Shown: piece by piece, positions 18,125-24,593 of the stretch | Position numbering within the stretch: the stretch's first letter is position 1 | Layout: each line of letters starts with the position of its first letter | Assembly: GCA_018401695.1 (NCBI GenBank) | Contig: JAGYKD010000001.1 | Location: 1,506,717-1,570,716 of the forward strand | From: Flavobacteriales bacterium | GTDB lineage: Bacteria > Bacteroidota > Bacteroidia > CAIKAF01 | Direction: 5' to 3' | DNA: 64,000 nt | Program-made: the position numbers and the translations under genes | Notes under the pieces: model-generated | Databases searched by the model: none | What the model saw: only the letters and a program-made list of their open reading frames with translations | Told to the model about the DNA's origin: nothing

Positions 18125-18882
18125 ATGGCGCTTACTTAGTATTCTCTTTCTATGGGCCTTTGCCGGCGGATTGCCAGCCAAGCAAATACCCACAAAAGAA
18201 AAAAAGCTGGTCTATGACTTTTCCGGAGTGCTCAGCACCAACCAGATAAAAAGCCTGGAACAAAAGCTTGTACAGTTCTCGGACAGCAGCTCCAACCAAA
18301 TTGCGGTGGTGTTGGACACCTAGTTTGGAGGGCGAAGATGCCTTCGACTATAGTCTGCGCATTGCCGAGGCCTGGGGCATTGGCTCGGGCGAAAAAAACA
18401 ATGGCGTATTGCTCTATGCGGCCATGCAAGACAGGGAAGTGCGCATACAGGTTGGCTATGGCCTGGAGGGCGCCATTCCGGATGCCCTGGCAAAACGGAT
18501 TATCGAACGGCATATCGTACCCAATTTTAAACAGAGCCGGTACTATGAGGGGGTGAATGAGGCGGTGGATGCGCTCATGGCTGCTTCCCGCGGCGAGTAC
18601 GAAGCCGAACTTACTGGGGCCGAAAAACGCGACAAATACATGCCTTTAGTGCTGCTTTTGGTAGTTATTGCCTTTTTGGTTGGCGGCTTCTTTTTTGGCC
18701 GGAACAACAAACGTGGCGGCGGCAAAGGCGGCGGTTTCCGGGGTGGAGGACCTATTTTTTGGGGCACAACGCTGGGCGGCGGCGGCTTTAGTGGCGGCGG
18801 AGGCTTCGGCGGCGGTGGTGGCGGCTTCGGCGGCTTTGGCGGCGGAAGCTTTGGCGGCGGCGGCGCCGGCGGTTCCTGGTAG
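18117..18882 (+). pseudogene. YgcG-type TPM membrane protein, frameshifted
   Basis: The gene starts at ATG 18117 with a signal-like helix (WRLLSILFLWAFAGGLPA) and the TPM start (LVYDFSGVLS, QIAVVLDT), then meets TAG at 18321. One base over, the reading continues without a break as PSLEGEDAFDYSLRIAEAWGIG, the expected next part of the domain. The rest has YEGVNEAVDALMA, a TM (LVLLLVVIAFLVGGFFFG) and the Gly/Phe-rich tail typical of YgcG. One surplus base near 18318 would explain it. A genuine mutation, an assembly error or recoding are all possible; the intact remainder argues for a recent change or an error. Confidence 0.82.
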
Positions 18883-18898
18883 TATTTTTTGGTTTTTT

Positions 18899-19030
18899 GG
18901 GCGCCTCATCCGTCTCCGGATACCTCGGGGCCGGCTAAGGTATTTGTTTGGAAAGGCGTCCAGAGGGGCGGATTCGGGATTGCCGCTTGAATAGCTCGGG
19001 GGATTAGGCAAACCCACGGTAGCGCCAAGG
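18899..19030 (+). repeat. Structured intergenic element beginning GGGCGCCTCATCCGTCTCCGG
   Basis: Sixteen nt after the TPM stop. Its first 21 bases (18899-18919) recur at 31215-31235 exactly and at 19765-19785 with one change. The rest of this copy differs from those two. It contains no coding frame. It marks the left edge of the accessory island. Confidence 0.55.
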
Positions 19031-19062
19031 ATGCGCCTTTGAAAAAAGTTTATCTTTAAGTC

Positions 19063-19344
19063 ATGATAACTCCACAACAGGAATTCATCATTAAAACGGT
19101 TACCCAAAGGGTAAATCCCACCCTTGTTGGTGTGTTTGGCTCCTATGCGCGTGGAGAAGAAAATAAAAACAGTGATCTTGACATTCTTATTGACTTTGAT
19201 AGTAAGGTTAATCTTCTTGAGATAATTGGTTTGGAGCAAGAGCTTTCCGAACTGCTTGGCATTAAGGTGGACTTGGTTACTTTGCGCTCGATTAATCCAT
19301 CCCTCAAACCATATATTGAATCGGATTTGATTAGGTTGGTATGA
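19063..19344 (+). CDS. mntA: MNT-type nucleotidyltransferase antitoxin (pair 1)
   Basis: A 93-residue minimal nucleotidyltransferase with GSYARGEENKNSDLDIL, the GSx10DxD active site (about residues 26-40). The family's antitoxins AMPylate a tyrosine of the partner HEPN RNase to silence it. The toxin gene overlaps its stop as ATGA. A TATCTTTA box lies 4 nt before the ATG. Confidence 0.93.
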   Translation: MITPQQEFIIKTVTQRVNPTLVGVFGSYARGEENKNSDLDILIDFDSKVNLLEIIGLEQELSELLGIKVDLVTLRSINPSLKPYIESDLIRLV

Positions 19345-19688
19345 AAAAAGACCCCATCATTTATATAGAGCACATTAGTGCCTGCATATCGAGGATAAAG
19401 GAATACACTGAAGGAATTGATGAAGATGGTTTTTTAAAGAACAGCCTCATTCAGGATGCTGTGATAAGAAACTTTGAAATCATTGGAGAGGCTACAAAAA
19501 AGCTAAACGACGATTTTCGTGCAAAGTATTCAGAAATTGAATGGAAGAAGATTGCCGGCATGAGGGATAAATTGATCCATGATTATATAGGCGTTGACCT
19601 TTGGGCAGTATGGGGAGTTGTAGAGCATATCCTTCCGACTCTCGACTCTCAAATGGAAGAGATTCTTAGAAAAGAGAAAGGCCTCTAA
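19341..19688 (+). CDS. hepT: HEPN-type RNase toxin (pair 1)
   Basis: A 115-residue all-helical HepT/DUF86 protein. The catalytic motif is RDKLIHDY (Rx4HxY), with Arg and His for RNase activity and the Tyr as the AMPylation target of the partner. VIRNFEIIGEA is the family's other conserved block. Both catalytic residues are intact, so the pair looks active. Confidence 0.93.
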   Translation: MKKDPIIYIEHISACISRIKEYTEGIDEDGFLKNSLIQDAVIRNFEIIGEATKKLNDDFRAKYSEIEWKKIAGMRDKLIHDYIGVDLWAVWGVVEHILPTLDSQMEEILRKEKGL

Positions 19689-19764
19689 CCGCAAGTAAGC
19701 ACTCGCTGAGTATCCGGGCAGACTGAAAGTTACCAAAGAATTAGAAAATTTTATTGTCTTATTT

Positions 19765-19990
19765 GGGCGCCTTATCCGTCTCCGGCCATTAGCTGCCTTG
19801 TAGAGTAGCTACGCAGCCAAGCCCGGCCAAGGAGCTTCCTATGGTCGCTCTTGGCCGGGCGGCTGCTGAGCACTCTATTTCGGCAGGCTAATTGGCCTCC
19901 GCCGGGGCGCGTTAAGCTCCGTGGGCTGTTTTTATGAATGATGGCCCACGGTTGAAACCGTGGGCAATGGTTTCAACCGAGGGTTAAACA
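19765..19990 (+). repeat. Island repeat, copy 1: structured element plus REP palindrome
   Basis: The element starts with the 21-base head at 19765-19785 followed by CCATTAGCTGCC. It has a hairpin around AAGCCCGGCCAAGGAGC, the block GGCTAATTGGCCT, GCCGGGGCGCGTTAAGCTC, and the REP palindrome GCCCACGGTTGAAACCGTGG at about 19942. The same blocks, in the same order, are at 31215-31580. It is followed by a recombinase remnant in both copies. Confidence 0.8.
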
Positions 19991-20011
19991 TCGGTCAACA
20001 AGAATGCAACG

Positions 20012-20203
20012 CTTCATTTGCTGAGGGACAGCTAAGCGAGGCGTTTGCTTGAGGCGGGCACCGATCCTGTCCTGACCAAGGCGTAAGGGTTTGCGGATCA
20101 TTCAAGAGTTTTTGGGTTTTAGAGCATTAAGACACCAGAAATTTTCACGCATGTTAGCAACCGGCTGCTTCAACAGGTTCATTTACCGTTCGATGACCTG
20201 TAA
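20012..20203 (+). pseudogene. Tyrosine recombinase C-terminal remnant (copy 1)
   Basis: Translating across one stop and a short insertion gives LHLLRDS-x-ARRLLEAGTD (the HxxR box region) and then, at 20135-20203, PEIFTHVSNRLLQQVHLPF followed by DDL and TAA. THVSN carries the context of the catalytic Tyr (in intact relatives YTHVS). Frameshifts near 20120 and a stop in the first block show decay. It aligns with the better-preserved copy at 31609-31828. The C-terminus resembles XerD- and integron-type integrases. Confidence 0.82.
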
Positions 20204-20302
20204 AAACTACTTATATTAGCAAAAGGTAAACGAATGTGGTAAACCATCACTTTGTCTACCATTGAGGGTGTATAAAGGAGGTTCAGCCTCATTTATAAAC
20301 GA

Positions 20303-20313
20303 GTTGGTGGCAA
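20303..20313 (+). repeat. Cassette-boundary direct repeat, left copy
   Basis: GTTGGTGGCAA, repeated exactly at 21029-21039. The two bracket the 185-codon gene at 20333-20890. The inverse form GCCAGCCACCAA sits just after that gene at 20898-20909. This resembles an integron cassette with an attC-like palindrome at its 3' end. Confidence 0.55.
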
Positions 20314-20332
20314 GCTTAAAAACAACCGTGTA

Positions 20333-20890
20333 ATGAAGAAAACAGTAATTTTAATAACAATAATTTTGACCTTTTATCAAGTTTTGCAGGCACAGACACT
20401 TGTAAAAAGCATTATTGACAAAAAACTTGAACTTCAAGAAGACGCTGTTTATGTCGTAAATGGTTTGCCATATGAACAAAAGGATAGTTTAAAACTAAAC
20501 TCGGTTTTAAAATCATTTTCATTAGATCATTTAGTTGACTTGACAAAATTGAAAAATGACGGAAGTATTGTGAGATGCACAAGTAACGACATTGCAATAG
20601 TTTACTTCGCAACACAACAAGCTAAAAAAGAAATTAATAAAAAACTGAAAATGGTTAAGGACAAATTTCCTGACAAGTATTTTGGACATTCACAACATAT
20701 ACTTACCGACTCAAAAAATCCAGTTTTAATAATTGACAACAAAACTGTTCGTCACGAAGAAGCAAAAGAAGTGATTGAACAAATTAAAACAAATAACATT
20801 TATTTTATTGATTTCAAGTCTGACCCGCAACCAACTGAATTATATGGACAAAATGCCAAAAATGGACCTGTTAGAATATGGACGAAATAA
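20333..20890 (+). CDS. Hypothetical secreted cassette protein
   Basis: A 185-residue preprotein with signal peptide MKKTVILITIILTFYQVLQAQ. The C-terminal part (VLIIDNKTVRHEEAKEVIEQI...DPQPTELYGQNAKNGPVRI) resembles the plug region of TonB-dependent proteins (ELYGxxAxNG) but there is no barrel. Probably periplasmic, of unknown function. The gene is AT-rich, unlike the core genes, and is bracketed by GTTGGTGGCAA repeats, which suggests horizontal arrival as a cassette. Confidence 0.7.
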   Translation: MKKTVILITIILTFYQVLQAQTLVKSIIDKKLELQEDAVYVVNGLPYEQKDSLKLNSVLKSFSLDHLVDLTKLKNDGSIVRCTSNDIAIVYFATQQAKKEINKKLKMVKDKFPDKYFGHSQHILTDSKNPVLIIDNKTVRHEEAKEVIEQIKTNNIYFIDFKSDPQPTELYGQNAKNGPVRIWTK

Positions 20891-20897
20891 CTAAAAA

Positions 20898-21039
20898 GCC
20901 AGCCACCAAAAGCCGTTTTGCAAAAGCGGGGGGTTCGTGCTTCTATGACAGTGAAGTGCTAAATTCAAGCTTTGTGCATCTAATGATGTTTAGTGCTAAA
21001 AATCCCTGCCTGCGCATAGCTGAATCCCGTTGGTGGCAA
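20898..21039 (+). repeat. attC-like palindromic site downstream of the cassette gene
   Basis: It starts GCCAGCCACCAA and ends GTTGGTGGCAA, which are near-complementary arms, with an internal 20-base block GTGAAGTGCTAAATTCAAGC (20951-20970) that recurs at 33420-33439 with one extra base. A folded-strand recombination site is inferred. Confidence 0.5.
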
Positions 21040-21109
21040 TGCCAGCAATGCCCACTGCACAAATAGTACATTTAATTTTGACTAACCGCAGGACAAACAA
21101 TACTATAAT

Positions 21110-21676
21110 ATGCACATGAAAATATTTATTCAAAATATGGTAAGTCTGCGATGCAAAATGTTGGTAAAGTCCGAGTTAGAGAAATTGGGTATTGCATACA
21201 AAACAGTTAATTTGGGTGAAGTGGAATTAGTAGAGCCTTTATCTATAAGCAATAGTCAAATATTAAAGACAGCGTTACACAAGTCTGGTTTGGAGGTGAT
21301 GGATGATGAAAAAGCCATGATGATTGAAAAAATAATTAACATTATTGTGGAAATGGTGCATTATAGCGATGAATTACCAAAAGTTAATTTTTCTACATTT
21401 CTTCAAGAAAAGATGAAATTAGACTATCATAAAATGGCTGAAATTTTTTCCAAAACCAAAGGTGTTACTATCGAGCATTTTATCATTCTTCATAAAATAG
21501 AAAGAATAAAAGAACTCATTACATACGACCAATTAAATCTCACCGAAATTTCCTACAAAATGAACTATTCGAGTTTGGCACACCTATCAAGGCAGTTTAA
21601 ACAAGTTACGGGATTTACTCCCACTTTTTTCAGGAATTTATCAAAGAGAGATCGCACCAATTTAGAAGATTTATAA
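21110..21676 (+). CDS. AraC-family regulator with HMA-like N-terminal domain
   Basis: A 188-residue DNA-binding protein. The N-terminal 65 residues (MKIFIQNMVSLRCKMLVKSE...) look like a heavy-metal-associated-type ferredoxin fold lacking the CxxC, a pairing common in short Bacteroidota AraC proteins. The C-terminus holds two HTH units (MAEIFSKTKGVTIEHFI and LTEISYKMNYSSLAHLSRQF, GFTPTFFR). Length is normal for that type, so it is not truncated. It precedes the stress/carbohydrate block in the same orientation and may control it. Confidence 0.88.
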   Translation: MHMKIFIQNMVSLRCKMLVKSELEKLGIAYKTVNLGEVELVEPLSISNSQILKTALHKSGLEVMDDEKAMMIEKIINIIVEMVHYSDELPKVNFSTFLQEKMKLDYHKMAEIFSKTKGVTIEHFIILHKIERIKELITYDQLNLTEISYKMNYSSLAHLSRQFKQVTGFTPTFFRNLSKRDRTNLEDL

Positions 21677-21835
21677 TCCCTCTGAAAAAGCTTTTCATTC
21701 TAATTATACAACAATTATCTCTAATTGTGCAAGATTATAGGCACTTAAAGGTCTCACCTTTGTACCGTAGAAACAATTCGGTTTTTACATAAACAATTCA
21801 ACTTACATCCTTTTATAAACATAAATTATATAGAT

Positions 21836-22705
21836 ATGGGATTTTTAAATTATTTCTACTTGCTAATACCTCTTTTCATATTCCTTTTTTTAGGAATTAG
21901 AATCGTTCGACCCACCCATAAAGGCCTTATAGAGAGGCTTGGAAAATATCGAAAATTGGCACAACCGGGTTTCCATTGGATCATTCCGGTGGTAGATAGG
22001 CTGTTTTTGGTAAATGTCACCGAACAAATGATAGATGCCGAACTTCAAGAAATCATCACCAACGACAACCTAAACGCTACGGTAGATGCACAGGTATATT
22101 TTAGGGTAAAATCGGATGAAGTAAGTGTCAAGGGTTCTACCTACAATGTAAACAACTATCCCTATCAGATTGTAAATCTGGCACGTACCACTTTTAGGAA
22201 CATCATAGGCACTCTTACGCTTAAATCGGCCAACAGCGAAAGAGGTAAAATCAATTTAGAATTGCATGAAACCCTGTTTAGAGAAACCAAAAACTGGGGT
22301 ATAGAAATCATTCGTACCGAATTGAAATAAATAGACCCTCCTGCCGATGTTCAGGAGACGATGAATAAGGTGGTAAAGGCCGAAAATGAAAAAATAGCCG
22401 CCATAGATTATGCTACGGCAGCAGAAACGGTGGCCGATGGTGTGAAGCGGTCAAAAATAAAAGAAGCTGAAGGTTACAAACAAGCCAAAATCCTACATGC
22501 CGAAGGCGAAGCAGAAGCCATCAAATTGGTAAACGACGCTGCCGATGAATATTTTGTGGGCAATGCTCAATTGCTGAGAAAACTGGAGGCTATAGAAAAA
22601 GCCTTGGAAAACAATACAAAAATCATTGTGCCCATCGGCTCCGATTTGGTAAATGTAATAGGCGAAATTGCAGGAATCGTCCCATTGAAAACAAAAGAAT
22701 CTTAA
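21836..22705 (+). pseudogene. SPFH/Band 7 stomatin-like protein interrupted by one TAA
   Basis: The N-terminal TM (FYLLIPLFIFLFLGIRIV), the family motif GLIERLGKYRKLAQPGFHW and the SPFH domain read to ELK, then TAA (22328-22330), then the same frame continues IDPPADVQETMNKVVKAE through the coiled coil to VPLKTKES. Relatives have ELKEIDPP, so a single GAA-to-TAA change explains the break. Both halves are otherwise intact. Such proteins oligomerise on membranes and scaffold proteases. Read-through, sequencing error or recent inactivation are alternatives. Confidence 0.85.
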
Positions 22706-22720
22706 ACAAATAAGACCATC

Positions 22721-23035
22721 ATGCAAGTACAATTCAATACAGATTAAACGATAGATGGTGCAGAGCGCAATGAAGATTATTTCACTACGCATATTGCCCA
22801 TGAACTCGACCACTACGAATCGCATGTTACAAGAATAGAGGCGCACCTATCCGACGAGAATGGTAAAAAAGAAGGAAAGAACATGATTGTTTGTCTGCTG
22901 GAAGCCCGTCTTAAAGGAAGACAACCCATTGCGGTATCAGATCAGTCAGTTACTGTGGAATCGTCCGTATCCGGAGACATTCATAAGTTAAAAGCTTCTT
23001 TGGATACCCTATTGGGACACATTAAGAATTATTAA
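22721..23035 (+). pseudogene. HPF/RaiA-like ribosome-associated protein with early in-frame TAA
   Basis: From ATG 22721 the frame reads MQVQFNTD, TAA (22745-22747), then TIDGAERNEDYFTTHIAHEL and on for a total of 104 codons to TAA at 23033. The pattern (LDHYESHVTRIEAHLSDENG, EARLKGRQPIAV, HKLKASLDTLLGHIK) is the short HPF/sigma-54-modulation family, which parks ribosomes in stress. The ninth codon would be Lys (AAA) in a working gene. An alternative start downstream of the stop would lose strand 1. It sits 15 nt after the SPFH gene. Confidence 0.75.
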
Positions 23036-23044
23036 AACATTAAA

Positions 23045-23389
23045 ATGAAAACAAATACAGAATTGGAAAAAGGTAAGGCTCACATTATTATAGAAATCAT
23101 AGAATATGTACCCCATGCCGTGGTAAGTAGAACTATCATAAAAAAAACTTCCGGTAACATTACAGCTACTTCTATGTCCACGGGTGAAGAGCTGGGTGAA
23201 AAGACAACGCCATTTGATACCTACGTGCAAATTATTGACGGTATAGCTCAATTGGAAATTGACAATAAAACCATTCTCTTGAAATTGGGCGAAGGCTTAA
23301 TAATACCAGCACATGCCAAACATAGTTTTACCGCCAAGGAAAAATTTAAAATGATAACCACCACTATAAAAAGCGGTTACGAATTATAA
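23045..23389 (+). CDS. Small cupin-domain protein
   Basis: A 114-residue single-domain cupin: FDTYVQIIDGIAQLEIDNK and LKLGEGLIIPAHAKHSFTA form the two cupin motifs. The first motif lacks the usual HxH metal ligands (TTPFDTY), while one His remains in PAHAKHSF. Metal binding is therefore doubtful and a small-molecule-binding role is more likely. It follows the HPF-like gene by 9 nt and belongs to the same run of genes. Confidence 0.82.
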   Translation: MKTNTELEKGKAHIIIEIIEYVPHAVVSRTIIKKTSGNITATSMSTGEELGEKTTPFDTYVQIIDGIAQLEIDNKTILLKLGEGLIIPAHAKHSFTAKEKFKMITTTIKSGYEL

Positions 23390-23423
23390 AACAACATTTT
23401 TTTAATCTTATAAATAAGCAATC

Positions 23424-23552
23424 ATGTCAAAAGGAAAAGAAACCAAAAAGAAATCGGATAAAACCGCAGCAGCCTCAACGCCAAAGGAAAAAAAGGCTGC
23501 CAAAGCATTAAAGAAACAGGAGAAAAACAAGGGCGGAAGTTTAGACATATAA
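23424..23552 (+). CDS. Lysine/alanine-rich 42-residue protein
   Basis: A short frame MSKGKETKKKSDKTAAAS... ending KNKGGSLDI, with about 17 Lys and no hydrophobic core, so it is probably disordered and nucleic-acid- or ribosome-binding. It is supported by position: 34 nt after the cupin stop and 1 nt before the GH130 start, with no other frame there. Similar Lys-rich microproteins occur near stress genes in this phylum. Function unknown. Confidence 0.6.
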   Translation: MSKGKETKKKSDKTAAASTPKEKKAAKALKKQEKNKGGSLDI

Positions 23553-23553
23553 T

Positions 23554-24588
23554 ATGGTTACCATTAACAAACTTGGGATAGTATTAGAAAAAACGGCACA
23601 TGCCTTTGAATGCGAAGGTGTGTTGAATCCAGCGGTAATAAAGGTGGACGACACCATTCATTTGTTTTACAGAGCCGTAACGAAAGACAATTATTCTACT
23701 ATTGGATATTGCCAATTATCGGCACCAATGGAAGTGCAAAGTCGCAACGATACGCCATTGCTTTATCCGCAAAACGAATATGAATATCAGGGTTTGGAAG
23801 ATCCTCGAATTGTAGAAATTGAAGGCACCTATTACCTTACCTATACAGCCTTTGATGGTATCAATGCCTTAGGGGCTTTGGCTACATCTACCGATTTAAT
23901 CCATTGGCAAAAGCAAGGAATTATTGTGCCCAAAATCACCTACGAAGAGTTTAACCATTTTACCCAAGCAGAAGGAACTATACGTGAAAAATATAAGCGT
24001 TTCAATGACTATCGAAATAGCCATGACAAGCAAGACCGAAAAATATTTTTATGGGACAAAAACTTAATTTTTTTCCCTCGGAAAATTGATAATAAATTTT
24101 GTTTTCTTCATCGTATCAAACCCGATATTCAAATTGTGGTTGCCATAGAAAAGTTAGAAGACCTTACGATAGCTTTTTGGCAAAATTACTTTATTCATTT
24201 TGATGATTACGTGGTATTGACTCCAAAATATGATCACGAAGTAAGTTATATCGGAAGCGGATGTCCGCCCATAGAAACAGACGAAGGCTGGCTTATCATC
24301 TATCATGGCGTACACGATACAGTTAAGGGATATGTCTATTCTGCTTGTGCAGCCTTGCTTGATTTAAATAATCCACAAAAAGAAATTGCAAGATTGCCCT
24401 ATCCTTTATTTTTTCCTGAAAAAGAATGGGAACTGATAGGCGAGGTAAACAATGTATGCTTCCCTACGGGCGCAGTGCTTGAAGAGGATACACTCTACAT
24501 TTATTATGGTGCAGCCGATGAGCGTATTGCCGTTGCATCGCTAAGTTTAAAAGAGTTATTGGCAGAATTGGCTTTAAATAAAAATTAA
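23554..24588 (+). CDS. GH130 family glycoside phosphorylase/hydrolase
   Basis: A 344-residue five-bladed propeller: the N-terminal blade has NPAVIKVDDTIHLFYRAV, the catalytic-region motif is GLEDPRIVEIEGTYYLTYTAFDG (GLEDPR at about 84-89), and later blades have GSGCPPIETDEGWLIIYHGV and FPTGAVLEEDTLYIYYGAADE. GH130 enzymes cleave beta-mannosides with phosphate or water; without residues for subfamily choice, phosphorylase versus hydrolase is open. No signal peptide, so it acts in the cytosol. The GT4 gene follows by 5 nt, suggesting synthesis and turnover of one intracellular mannose-containing glycan. Confidence 0.9.
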   Translation: MVTINKLGIVLEKTAHAFECEGVLNPAVIKVDDTIHLFYRAVTKDNYSTIGYCQLSAPMEVQSRNDTPLLYPQNEYEYQGLEDPRIVEIEGTYYLTYTAFDGINALGALATSTDLIHWQKQGIIVPKITYEEFNHFTQAEGTIREKYKRFNDYRNSHDKQDRKIFLWDKNLIFFPRKIDNKFCFLHRIKPDIQIVVAIEKLEDLTIAFWQNYFIHFDDYVVLTPKYDHEVSYIGSGCPPIETDEGWLIIYHGVHDTVKGYVYSACAALLDLNNPQKEIARLPYPLFFPEKEWELIGEVNNVCFPTGAVLEEDTLYIYYGAADERIAVASLSLKELLAELALNKN

Positions 24589-24593
24589 AAATT

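Noticed and set aside
18117..18882. Programmed frameshift in the YgcG-type gene
   Set aside because: No slippery heptamer or downstream structure typical of such sites was found, and the family is normally in one frame.
20012..20203. Active integron integrase
   Set aside because: Stops and frameshifts break it, and the upstream catalytic part is missing.
22361..22705. Separate gene for the SPFH C-terminal half
   Set aside because: It is in the same frame as the N-terminal half and continues it after one TAA; better seen as one interrupted gene.
21836..23035. Alternative genetic code with TAA as sense
   Set aside because: Neighbouring genes, including GH130 and ribosomal genes, end with TAA as a true stop.
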